Positions 1 through 6,943 of a stretch of 8,603 bases of DNA are shown one piece after another; the stretch's first letter is position 1, and the number at the start of each line of letters is the position of its first letter. Where the stretch lies: contig QHWL01000328.1 of assembly GCA_003222555.1 (NCBI GenBank), positions 1 to 8,603 on the forward strand, given 5' to 3'. Source of the DNA: Acidobacteriota bacterium (GTDB lineage: Bacteria; Acidobacteriota; Vicinamibacteria; Vicinamibacterales; CAVVIG01). Position numbers and translations under genes: made by a program. A model generated the notes under the pieces. It saw only the letters and a list, made by a program, of their open reading frames with translations, made no database searches and had not been told where the DNA came from.

Positions 1-968
1 GGCTTCGGCGTGTCCACGATCACCTTGTCCAGCCGCCAGCTCAGTTCCTCGGCCAGATACACCGTGCGTTCGTCGGGACACGCAACGGCGTGCACCCAGT
101 CGACCGTGCCCGGCACTCGGCCCATTCTGCCGAACGATCCGAGAACCTTGCCGTTCAGGTCCATCTTGTAGACTTTGCCGGTGCTTCCCACGAACATCAC
201 CTGATTGGGTGGCGGCGTAATGCAGAACGACCATGGGGCACCGCCGATCTGAAATTCCTTCTTGAAGTTCCCGTCGGTATCGAACGTCTGTATGCGGCTG
301 TTCCCACGGTCGGCCACGTACAACGTCGTGCCTGCCGCGTCAATCACGATGCTGTGGGGCGTGTTGAACTGACCTGGTGCCCCGCCCCGCTCTCCCCAGT
401 GCTTCACGAGATTGCCGTCCTTGTTGAACTTCGCGACGCGAGAGTTGCCGTACCCATCAGAGATGTAGATGCTGCCGTCGAGCCCCCACGTGATGTCGGT
501 CGGCTGATAGAAGTTCTGGGGACCGGGAATGGCACGCTCGATCACGTGGGTCATCCACGTCCACGGTTCGGGCCGGCGACCCAGCACCATCTGCAGGTGT
601 TTGGTCTGATCGAACTTGACGACCAGATTGGTCCCGGCGTCGACGTACCAGAGATTGCCTTGCGGGTCGACGCGCACGCTGTGGGGCCCTTCAAACAGCG
701 GCAGACCATCGGCAATCGACCGGACGAACGTGCCGTCGGCGTTGAACTCCAGGAGTGGGCGGTGGCCTCTGTTGGCCACGATGATGTGACCTTTTTGATC
801 GACGGTCACCCCGACGACCTCTGCCATGTGCACATCGTCGGGAAGCTTCAAGAAGTTTTCGACCACGCGCACGGAAAGCTGGGGAGCCTGCTGCGCTCCC
901 GCTGGTTCCTGCTGCGCGGCGAGCGGCACCGCGGCGAGAAACAGCGCGACGAGTACGAGGCGTTTCAT
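1..968 (-). CDS. Secreted NHL-repeat (PAL-like) six-bladed beta-propeller protein, 3' end outside the window
   Basis: Translating the reverse strand from the ATG at 968 gives 322 residues with no stop before the window edge. The N-terminus (MKRLVLVALFLAAVPLAAQQ) is a clear signal peptide, probably cut near residue 18, so the protein should be periplasmic or secreted. NHL-type repeats follow, for example SDGYGNSRVAKF at about 170-181 and VADRGNSRIQTF at about 218-229. The order of motifs matches peptidyl-alpha-hydroxyglycine alpha-amidating lyase (PAL, the lyase half of the animal amidating enzyme). Candidate metal histidines are H96 (GPHS), H205 (TPHS) and H293 (WVHA). The tyrosine of DGY (Y173) and an arginine near 67-70 are also kept. 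A strong ribosome binding site precedes the start. It lies downstream of the M16 peptidase gene on the same strand and is probably co-transcribed. The fold is secure; lyase activity is inferred, and a generic propeller role is possible. Confidence 0.88.
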   Translation of the reverse strand, partial: MKRLVLVALFLAAVPLAAQQEPAGAQQAPQLSVRVVENFLKLPDDVHMAEVVGVTVDQKGHIIVANRGHRPLLEFNADGTFVRSIADGLPLFEGPHSVRVDPQGNLWYVDAGTNLVVKFDQTKHLQMVLGRRPEPWTWMTHVIERAIPGPQNFYQPTDITWGLDGSIYISDGYGNSRVAKFNKDGNLVKHWGERGGAPGQFNTPHSIVIDAAGTTLYVADRGNSRIQTFDTDGNFKKEFQIGGAPWSFCITPPPNQVMFVGSTGKVYKMDLNGKVLGSFGRMGRVPGTVDWVHAVACPDERTVYLAEELSWRLDKVIVDTPK

Positions 969-975
969 CTTCGTC

Positions 976-983
976 TCTCCTTT
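976..983 (-). promoter_or_regulatory. Ribosome binding site of the NHL-repeat gene
   Basis: Read on the minus strand the sequence is AAAGGAGA, seven bases before the ATG at 968. It is a near-perfect Shine-Dalgarno site and fixes the start of the NHL-repeat gene, which has no downstream stop in the window to define it. Confidence 0.8.
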
Positions 984-1036
984 AATGAGGTTGGATGCCG
1001 CGATCACTACGCTCCGTGATTGATCGGACGCGTCGC

Positions 1037-3892
1037 TCAGGGCGCACTCTGCGCCGGCACCAGCGTGACGATGGTGGAGCGATCGAACGGGAAGTAGCGC
1101 TTGAACACGTCCTGCAGCGCCTGCGGAGTCACGGCGTCAATCCGGTCATTTCGTCGCAGGATATCCGCCGGATCGGTGCCGAGCAGGTGTACGGAATCGA
1201 GGCGGCGCAGCCAATAGCCGTTCTGCTTCAACGCCGTCTCGTAATTGCGGCGCGCCGCCTCCTTGGCGCGGTTGGTCAGATCCGCGGACGGACCCTCCTG
1301 CTGAAGGCGCTTGATTTCCTGCAGCACGCGGTCGGTCATCGCCTGGACGTTCTCTGGCGCAGCGCCAAAGCTCACCTCGACGTGGCCGTTGCCGCGCTGC
1401 GGAAGCTCCTGCGCCAGCCCGACTGAAACGGTGTAGGTCTGCCCCAGGTTCTCGCGCAGGATGTCGCGCAACGCGATGTCGAGCACGGTCGTCGCAGCGG
1501 CGAGGTTTTCCTGTTCGGTCGGATCTGGCGGTGGATCGGCGAAGAAGCTGACGACGGTCTGGCTGCGCGGCTCCCGTCCCTTTTCGACTCGTACGCGCTG
1601 CACCGATTCCGGAAAATGAATCGCGAGATCCTTGAACTGCGACGCGCTCCGGCCGGTCGACGGAAGCGATCCGACGTACTGCGCGAGCAGAGGGATCGCA
1701 TCCTCCAGCTTGAACGCGCCGACCATGAAGAACGTGAAGTCGGCGGCATTGGAAAAGCGTGCATGATAAAAGCCGGACATTTTTTCGCGGTCGAGCGCCG
1801 CCACGCGATCGGGAGTGAGCGGCTGGGCCGTGAAGTGGTTCGACGTATTCACCTGCTGCAGGCGCTCGCCGAAGACTTGGCCCGGCGCCTGGTCGCGGTT
1901 TGCGACGCGGGCCTGCAGTTGCCGCTTCATCATCGTGAGCGCGTCTGGATCGTCTCCAGGCGCGGTGAATTTCTCATAAAGGAGCTGCAGAGCCGTCTCG
2001 AGCTGGGCCGGCGCCGCGCTGCCCGATATCCCGTGTGTCGAAAGCGAAATGAACGGCGAGGCCGACGCCAGCTTGCCGGTGAGGACCTTCTGCAGATCGA
2101 CCGCCTTCAACCCACCGGTGCCGGAGAGCTCGACGTAGGTCGACGCCAACGACGCCTGCAGAAAGTCGGCGGGCGGCGCGAGCGAGGTGCCGCCGAGCGC
2201 GTCCATGATGAAGAGCACCTGGTCGTTCTTGAAATCGGTCGGCTTGAGCCACGCCTCGACGCCGTTCGCGAAGCCGACGATGGTGACGCCGAGGCTTTCG
2301 AGCGCACGTCGTGACTCGATGGCGGCGGGTGCGGGTTTCCGCTCCATCAGCTCGCGCGTCATCGTCGTATCGTTCCACGCCGTGACCGCCGTGCGTTCCG
2401 CCGTGGCGAGCGCTGCCTGCAACTCGACGTCGGTGGGAATGCGAATGTCGGGCTTCTGAGGCGACACCGCCAGGATGACTCGGCTGGCGTCCGCCAACAG
2501 GCTTTGAGCCATCGCCGACGTGTCGGATGCGGCGATTCCCGGCAACACCTGTTGAACGAGCGCATATTCATAGGCGATGCCAGGTGTCGGCTCGTCCTCC
2601 AGAAAATAGTTGAGGCATTCCTGTGCGAAGGATCCGCTCTCGGTCTTGTCGCGCTCGTTGTACGCCCGTTCGTAGAACGCGGCCATCCATTGCTTCGCGC
2701 GATTCAGTTCTGAAGTGGAGAAGCCGTATTCCCTCACGCGCTTCGCCTCGACGGCGATCGCGTTGGCGCCGTCTTCGAGCTTGCCGTCCTGAACGCCGGC
2801 GGCCACCGAGAACGTCGAGACGCCCGGGCTCAGGGCACCATCGGACACGCCGGCCCCGAGAAACCTCGCATCCGGCTTTCGAGTGAGCTCGCCGAGCCGG
2901 TCGTTGAACATGTGTTCGACCATGCGTTGTACGAGATCGCGCCGGTAATCGGCGACGCGCAAGCCGCTCTCTTTCGTCCGCTTCCGCACGATTTGGACGG
3001 TCGACCGTGTCAGCTCCGAGTCGGTGACGACGCTGACGAGCGTCTGCTGATGAAGCGGGACGGTGCTGTCCGGCAAAGCCGCCACCGCGGCCCTCGCCTT
3101 GACCGCTCCGAAGGTGGATTTGATCGCGTCTTCGATTTGCTGCGGCTCGACGTCGCCGACCGCGATCACCGCCATCCGCTCGGGGCGGTACCACGTGTCG
3201 TAGAATGCGCGCAGCCGCTCGACCGGGGCAGTGCGGATGACGTCCGGTTTGCCGATCGGAAGGCGCTCGGCGTAGCGCGATTGGTAATAGAGGATGGGAA
3301 TCTGCTTGTCTCGGACTCGCGAGTTGGCGCCCAGCCCCCCGCGCCATTCCTCGATCACGACGCCGCGTTCCTTGTCGACCTCCCGCGCGTCGAGCGTCAG
3401 CCCGCCTGCGAAGTCGGCGAGCGCCGTCAGCCCTTTGGCGACAATGTCGGGTTTGTCGGTGGGGAGATCGAGCATGTACACGGTTTCGTCGAAGCTCGTG
3501 TAGGCGTTGACGTGCGGTCCGAGCCGCGCACCGACCGACTCGAAGTAGGAGAACACTTCGCCCGGCTTGAAGTGAGCGCTGCCGTTGAAGGCCATGTGCT
3601 CGATGAAATGGGCGAGCCCCTGCTGATCGTCTGTTTCGTCGAGCGAGCCCGCCTTCACCGCCAGTCGCAATGAAATGCGCTTGGCGGGCTGATCGTTCCG
3701 GCGGACGAAGTACGTGAGGCCATTGGGCAGCGTTGCCGTGTGCGTGTGGATGGCCGCGTCGAACGGGATGACGTCCGTGGGGCTGAGCGCTTGCGCAGGT
3801 GTCTGGGCGAGCACGCGGCCAGACGAAGGGGAAAGACCCAGGACGAGGATGGGCACGAAGAGCGCGGCGGCGCGAGAAAGCCGTGGGTGCAT
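1037..3892 (-). CDS. Secreted M16 family zinc metallopeptidase (PqqL / insulinase type)
   Basis: The 951-residue product has the size of E. coli PqqL-type single-chain M16 enzymes. It begins with an export signal (hydrophobic residues 9-21, likely cut after VLA at 27-29). The inverted zinc motif HFIEH lies at residues 95-99: H95 and H99 bind zinc and E98 is the catalytic base. The third ligand is E181 or E182 in VVIEEWRGG. The active M16 domain (about 50-200) is followed by an M16 C domain (about 210-400). A second, inactive half (about 535-940) includes the R813...LGQTY820 segment that normally helps bind substrate in the closed clamshell. The expected role is degradation of peptides or unfolded polypeptides in the periplasm; a PQQ role is not implied. 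No clear Shine-Dalgarno site precedes the ATG. The NHL-repeat gene follows after 68 bases on the same strand. Confidence 0.95.
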   Translation of the reverse strand: MHPRLSRAAALFVPILVLGLSPSSGRVLAQTPAQALSPTDVIPFDAAIHTHTATLPNGLTYFVRRNDQPAKRISLRLAVKAGSLDETDDQQGLAHFIEHMAFNGSAHFKPGEVFSYFESVGARLGPHVNAYTSFDETVYMLDLPTDKPDIVAKGLTALADFAGGLTLDAREVDKERGVVIEEWRGGLGANSRVRDKQIPILYYQSRYAERLPIGKPDVIRTAPVERLRAFYDTWYRPERMAVIAVGDVEPQQIEDAIKSTFGAVKARAAVAALPDSTVPLHQQTLVSVVTDSELTRSTVQIVRKRTKESGLRVADYRRDLVQRMVEHMFNDRLGELTRKPDARFLGAGVSDGALSPGVSTFSVAAGVQDGKLEDGANAIAVEAKRVREYGFSTSELNRAKQWMAAFYERAYNERDKTESGSFAQECLNYFLEDEPTPGIAYEYALVQQVLPGIAASDTSAMAQSLLADASRVILAVSPQKPDIRIPTDVELQAALATAERTAVTAWNDTTMTRELMERKPAPAAIESRRALESLGVTIVGFANGVEAWLKPTDFKNDQVLFIMDALGGTSLAPPADFLQASLASTYVELSGTGGLKAVDLQKVLTGKLASASPFISLSTHGISGSAAPAQLETALQLLYEKFTAPGDDPDALTMMKRQLQARVANRDQAPGQVFGERLQQVNTSNHFTAQPLTPDRVAALDREKMSGFYHARFSNAADFTFFMVGAFKLEDAIPLLAQYVGSLPSTGRSASQFKDLAIHFPESVQRVRVEKGREPRSQTVVSFFADPPPDPTEQENLAAATTVLDIALRDILRENLGQTYTVSVGLAQELPQRGNGHVEVSFGAAPENVQAMTDRVLQEIKRLQQEGPSADLTNRAKEAARRNYETALKQNGYWLRRLDSVHLLGTDPADILRRNDRIDAVTPQALQDVFKRYFPFDRSTIVTLVPAQSAP

Positions 3893-3976
3893 AGCGCCAC
3901 TCTATCAGGTCTCGGCCCGGCCGCCGAAGAGGACGACTCGACCGCTTGCGGATAGTATGTTTCGAGGTGATTGACC
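3893..3976. other. Divergent intergenic region between the M16 peptidase and DinB-fold genes
   Basis: These 84 bases must hold the 5' signals of both the minus-strand peptidase block and the plus-strand block. I see no convincing -35/-10 pair on either strand. A TAGTAT at 3953-3958 resembles a -10 box, but the transcript start it implies would fall within the ribosome binding site at 3964-3970. No operator palindrome is obvious. Confidence 0.5.
3964..3970 (+). promoter_or_regulatory. Ribosome binding site deciding the DinB-fold start
   Basis: GAGGTGA lies six bases before the ATG at 3977. The spacing favours this ATG over the in-frame TTG at 3971, which would directly abut the site. Confidence 0.65.
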
Positions 3977-4453
3977 ATGGATCAAAACACCGCGCTCGGT
4001 GCGCACGTCGCGAAAGCGCTCGACTGGCAGGAGGCGCATGTCGGCTTCGACAAGGCGGTGGCGGGATTGCCACCGGAGCTGCGGGGGCGCCGGCCGCCGG
4101 GGCTGCCGTACTCGGCGTGGCAGCTCGTCGAGCATCTGCGTCTCACGCAGCACGATATTCTCGAGTTCTGCCGCAATCCGAACTATGCCGAGCCCCACTG
4201 GCCCGACGACTACTGGCCGGCGACCGACGCCCCGCCTTCCTCAGCCGCCTGGGATGAAAGCCTCGCCGGGTTCCGCCGCGAGCGCGACGCGCTGAAGCTC
4301 GTCGCCAACGATGCCGCGCTGGACTTGTTCGCGAAGATCCCGCACGGCTCGGGGCAGACCTACTTCCGCGAGCTGCTGCTCATCGTTGATCACAACGCGT
4401 ACCATCTCGGTCAGCTGGTGGCCGTGCGGCGCCTGCTCGGGGCGTGGGAATAG
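3977..4453 (+). CDS. DinB-fold (DinB/YfiT superfamily) putative metal-dependent protein
   Basis: The product is 158 residues, the usual size of a DinB-fold four-helix bundle. Three histidines sit where this superfamily binds its metal: H53 in LVEHLRLTQHD, then H139 and H143 in IVDHNAYHLGQL. The latter H-x3-H near the C-terminus, followed by a helix (LVAVRRLLG), is the family's most recognisable segment. There is no signal peptide, so it is cytoplasmic. Characterised relatives include metal-dependent thiol S-transferases such as bacillithiol transferases and mycothiol-dependent maleylpyruvate isomerase, but the substrate here cannot be read from sequence. The stop is four bases before the cystathionine beta-synthase start, so the two genes are probably one transcription unit. 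That makes a thiol-linked role plausible but unproven. Confidence 0.88.
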   Translation: MDQNTALGAHVAKALDWQEAHVGFDKAVAGLPPELRGRRPPGLPYSAWQLVEHLRLTQHDILEFCRNPNYAEPHWPDDYWPATDAPPSSAAWDESLAGFRRERDALKLVANDAALDLFAKIPHGSGQTYFRELLLIVDHNAYHLGQLVAVRRLLGAWE

Positions 4454-4457
4454 GGCC

Positions 4458-5873
4458 ATGAAGAAAATCTGCGACACGATCCTCGACGCCATCGGTCACA
4501 CGCCGATGGTGCGCATCCACACACTGACCAAGGGGCTCGTGAACGCGACCGTTCTGGCGAAGCTCGAGACGTTCAATCCCGGCAACTCGCTGAAAGATCG
4601 CATGGCGCTCAAGATGATCGAGGACGCCGAGCGCGCCGGCCTCCTCGAGCCAGGCGGCACCATCATCGAAGGCACGTCGGGCAATACCGGCATGGGCCTG
4701 GCCATTGCGGCCGTGGTGAAGGGCTACAAATGCATCTTCACGACGACCGACAAACAGTCGAAAGAGAAGATCGACGCGCTGAAGGCGTTCGGCGCCGAGG
4801 TCATCGTGTGTCCGACCAACGTCGACCCCGAAGACTCGCGGTCGTACTACTCGGTGTCATCGCGCCTTGAGAAGGAGGTGGCGAACTCCTGGAAGGCGAA
4901 TCAGTACGACAACCTCTCGAACACCGCAGCCCACTACGAGCAGACCGGTCCCGAAATCTGGGATCAGACCGACGGGAAGGTGACGCACCTCGTCGTCGGC
5001 GTCGGGACGGGCGGCACGATCACCGGCGTGGGCCGGTACTTGAAGGAGCGGAACCCGAAAATCAAAGTGTGGGGCATCGATACCTACGGCTCGGTGTTCA
5101 AGAAATACAAAGAGACGGGCATCTTCGACAAGCACGAGATCTATCCCTACATCACCGAAGGGATTGGCGAGGATTTCCTCCCCAGGAACGTCGATTTCGA
5201 CGTCATCGATCACTTCGAAAAGGTGACCGACAAGGACGCGGCGATCATGACACGGCGGATCGCTCGCGAAGAGGGGATTTTTGCCGGCAACTCGGCCGGC
5301 TCCGCGATGGCGGGCCTCCTGCAGCTCAAAGATCACTTCCGGAAAGACGATGTTGTCGTCGTGATCTTTCACGACCATGGATCGCGGTATCTCGCGAAAA
5401 TGTTCAACGACGACTGGATGCGCGAGAAGGGTTTCCTCGAGAAGACCGGCATGAGGGCGCGCGATTTGGTCGCATCGGGCCTGTCGGGCGAGCTCTTCGC
5501 CGTCGAGTCGAACGAGCCGGTCGAGCACGCCGTTCGCCTGATGAGCGAGCACGACTTCTCCCAAATCTCGATTACGCGCGACAAGCGCCTGATCGGCTCA
5601 CTGAACGAAACGCATCTCTACGAGGCGCTCGTGCGGAACGGTGACATCAAGAGCCATCCGGTCGAGTCGATCATGCAGCCGGCGTTTCCGTTCGTCGACA
5701 TCTCGACGCCCGTGGATCTGCTGTCCACGATGATCACCCCGCACAACCCGGCCGTCCTGGTCCGCGATTTCAAGACCGAACGAAGACTCGAAGACACGAA
5801 GAAAAACAAATGTCTTCTTTTTCGTGCCTTCGTGTTTTCGTGGTTGCCTTTAGGTTCGTGGTTGCCTTTATGA
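4458..5873 (+). CDS. cbs: Cystathionine beta-synthase with CBS-domain pair and repeat-derived C-terminus
   Basis: This PLP enzyme condenses serine with homocysteine to cystathionine, the first step of reverse transsulfuration. The 471 residues carry the PLP lysine in PGNSLKDR (K46), the substrate loop GTSGNTG (72-78) and the phosphate-binding GVGTGGTITG (181-190). KQSKEKIDALKAFGAEV (99-115) and the following N-x-DPEDS stretch favour cystathionine beta-synthase over a plain O-acetylserine sulfhydrylase. A C-terminal CBS-domain pair follows: the first at about 333-395, the second from about 398. The second domain breaks off after AVLVRDFKTER. The last ~31 residues (about 441-471, ending SWLPLGSWLPL) are translated from a CACGAAG/CTTCGTG palindrome and replace the expected final strand and helix. 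I chose the ATG at 4458 because it begins the family-like MKKICDTILDAIGHTP; upstream codons in this frame shadow the DinB gene. The catalytic domain looks intact; regulation through the CBS pair may be altered. Confidence 0.93.
   Translation: MKKICDTILDAIGHTPMVRIHTLTKGLVNATVLAKLETFNPGNSLKDRMALKMIEDAERAGLLEPGGTIIEGTSGNTGMGLAIAAVVKGYKCIFTTTDKQSKEKIDALKAFGAEVIVCPTNVDPEDSRSYYSVSSRLEKEVANSWKANQYDNLSNTAAHYEQTGPEIWDQTDGKVTHLVVGVGTGGTITGVGRYLKERNPKIKVWGIDTYGSVFKKYKETGIFDKHEIYPYITEGIGEDFLPRNVDFDVIDHFEKVTDKDAAIMTRRIAREEGIFAGNSAGSAMAGLLQLKDHFRKDDVVVVIFHDHGSRYLAKMFNDDWMREKGFLEKTGMRARDLVASGLSGELFAVESNEPVEHAVRLMSEHDFSQISITRDKRLIGSLNETHLYEALVRNGDIKSHPVESIMQPAFPFVDISTPVDLLSTMITPHNPAVLVRDFKTERRLEDTKKNKCLLFRAFVFSWLPLGSWLPL
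5781..5870. repeat. CACGAAG/CTTCGTG palindromic intergenic-type repeat, copy A, overlapping the 3' end of cbs
   Basis: The left arm at 5789-5801 (CGAAGACACGAAG) pairs with the right arm at 5828-5840 (CTTCGTGTTTTCG) at 12 of 13 positions, with a 26-base A/T-rich centre. Further TTCGTG words lie at 5821, 5837 and 5855. The element covers the last ~31 codons of cbs and ends 8-10 bases before the next gene. Its composition (A-rich left, T-rich right) differs sharply from the GC-rich genes around it. It shares its core word with the copy at 6944-7017. It has no coding capacity of its own and looks like a REP/MITE-style dispersed element. Confidence 0.75.
5837..5870. repeat. Short tandem duplication at the end of palindrome copy A
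   Basis: TTCGTGGTTGCCTTTA occurs at 5837-5852 and again, identically, at 5855-5870. The repeat period is 18 bases. Because 18 is divisible by three, it produces the repeated SWLPL in the last residues of the cystathionine beta-synthase. Confidence 0.85.
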
Positions 5874-5880
5874 TTGCGCC

Positions 5881-6168
5881 ATGGCTGCATACGTGATCTT
5901 GAATATCGAGGTGACCAACCCGGAACGCTTCGCCGAGTACGTCAAGGTGGCCGGCGCCACTGTGGCCAGCTACGACGGCAAGTATCTGGCCCGCGGAGGC
6001 CGCGCGGAAAAGCTCGAGGGCTCGTGGGAGCCCAAGCGGTTCGTCGTGCTGGAGTTTCCCACCCTGCAACGCGCGAAGGACTGGTGGGCGTCCGAGGAGT
6101 ACCGGCGCCCGAAGGCGCTCCGGCAGAGCGCGTCGGCGACCGACCTGATCGTGGTCGAAGGTGTCTAA
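5881..6168 (+). CDS. DUF1330 family protein
   Basis: The 95-residue product fits the DUF1330 family, small cytoplasmic ferredoxin-like (dimeric alpha-beta barrel) proteins of unsettled function. It shows the family pattern: AAYVILNIEVTNPERFAEY at the start, YLARGG at about 35-40, WEPKRFVVLEFPT in the middle, then W69 and S71-E72-E73-Y74 in the DWWASEEYRRPKALR stretch, and a closing strand ending VVEGV. The start is the ATG at 5881, eight bases after the cbs stop. There is no Shine-Dalgarno site because the upstream bases belong to the palindromic repeat. Translation may depend on ribosomes finishing cbs. Its 3' end overlaps the dimethylargininase start by 8 bases, so those two are probably expressed together. 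The catalytic role, if any, cannot be assigned. Confidence 0.9.
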   Translation: MAAYVILNIEVTNPERFAEYVKVAGATVASYDGKYLARGGRAEKLEGSWEPKRFVVLEFPTLQRAKDWWASEEYRRPKALRQSASATDLIVVEGV

Positions 6169-6931
6169 CCTCATCGCGCTGACGCGAGAAATCAGCCCCG
6201 CCATCACGCAGTGCGAGCTCACGCACCTCCCCCGCGCACCCGTCGATGTCGACGTGGCGCGAGCGCAGCACCGCGCGTACGAACAGTGCCTTGCAGAGGC
6301 CGGCTGCGCGGTCGTGCGACTTGGCGCGGGTCCCGAGATGGCCGACTCGGTGTTCGTCGAAGACGTCGCCGTCGTCTTCGATGAGGTGGCGATCGTGACG
6401 CGGCCCGGCGCCCCCTCGCGCCGTCGAGAGACCCCCGCGGTCGCCGAGGCGCTCGCTCGGTATCGCGGGCTTCAGCACATCGAAGCGCCAGCAACGGCCG
6501 ACGGGGGCGACGTGCTCGTCGTCGGTAGAAAGGTCTTTGTCGGCTGTTCGAGCCGAACCAATGCCGCAGCAATCGATCAGATGCGGCTGTTTCTCGGTCC
6601 GTACGGATACACGGTGGCGGGCGTGGGCGTCAGCGGCTGCCTGCATCTCAAGTCCGCCGTCACCCGCGTCGCCGATGATCGGCTGCTAATCAATCGCAAC
6701 TGGATATCGATCGAGCCCTTCTCGACTTTCGATCTCATCGACGTGCATCCCGACGAGCCCAATGGCGCGAATGCGCTGCGCGTCGGCGGCGAGGTTGTCT
6801 ACGCCACATCGTTTCCGCGCACGCGCGAGCGGCTGGTGCAGAGCGGTCTCTGTCTGCGCTCGGTCGATGTGAGTGAAATCGCGAAAGCCGAGGGCGCCCT
6901 CACCTGCTGCAGCCTCGTGTTCGCGGCGTGA
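6161..6931 (+). CDS. ddaH: NG,NG-dimethylarginine dimethylaminohydrolase (dimethylargininase)
   Basis: The enzyme hydrolyses N-omega-methylated arginines to citrulline and methylamine or dimethylamine, as a cytoplasmic guanidino-modifying hydrolase. The 256 residues match the length of the Pseudomonas aeruginosa enzyme. Visible landmarks are DSVFVEDVAVVF (62-73, substrate loop), ITRPG-type VTRPGAPSRR (79-88), DGGDVLVVG (114-122), SSRTNA (130-135), the catalytic histidine in LHLKSAV (H162) and the nucleophile in LTCCSL (C249, with C250 beside it). The acidic member of the triad appears to be D114, aspartate as in animal enzymes rather than glutamate as in Pseudomonas. The start is GTG at 6161, overlapping the DUF1330 stop by 8 bases, which gives a family-like N-terminus and suggests translational coupling. 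An arginine deiminase relative is the alternative, but length and motifs favour dimethylargininase. Confidence 0.9.
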   Translation: MSNLIALTREISPAITQCELTHLPRAPVDVDVARAQHRAYEQCLAEAGCAVVRLGAGPEMADSVFVEDVAVVFDEVAIVTRPGAPSRRRETPAVAEALARYRGLQHIEAPATADGGDVLVVGRKVFVGCSSRTNAAAIDQMRLFLGPYGYTVAGVGVSGCLHLKSAVTRVADDRLLINRNWISIEPFSTFDLIDVHPDEPNGANALRVGGEVVYATSFPRTRERLVQSGLCLRSVDVSEIAKAEGALTCCSLVFAA

Positions 6932-6943
6932 GACGACGGCTTT

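Noticed and set aside
90..1019. 309-codon plus-strand open frame across the left edge
   Set aside because: It is antisense to the NHL-repeat gene, whose reverse-strand translation has a signal peptide, propeller motifs and a strong ribosome binding site. The plus-strand product resembles nothing and has none of these.
1000..1030. Small inverted repeat (ATCAC/GTGAT) between the M16 and NHL genes as a terminator
   Set aside because: The stem is only about five bases with no T-run, too weak to support.
3953..3958. TAGTAT as a promoter -10 box for the DinB-cbs unit
   Set aside because: The implied transcript start would fall within the ribosome binding site, and no -35 match lies at proper spacing.
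3971..3976. TTG start two codons upstream for the DinB gene
   Set aside because: It would leave no gap to the GAGGTGA ribosome binding site; the ATG at 3977 has ideal spacing.
2568..4073. 501-codon minus-strand open frame overlapping the M16 gene
   Set aside because: Its product is arginine-rich and low in pattern, typical of a shifted frame in GC-rich DNA. It overlaps the strong M16 frame carrying HFIEH.
4311..4457. Longer 520-residue version of cystathionine beta-synthase starting inside the DinB gene
   Set aside because: The extra 49 residues are an out-of-frame reading of DinB. The family N-terminus begins at the ATG at 4458.
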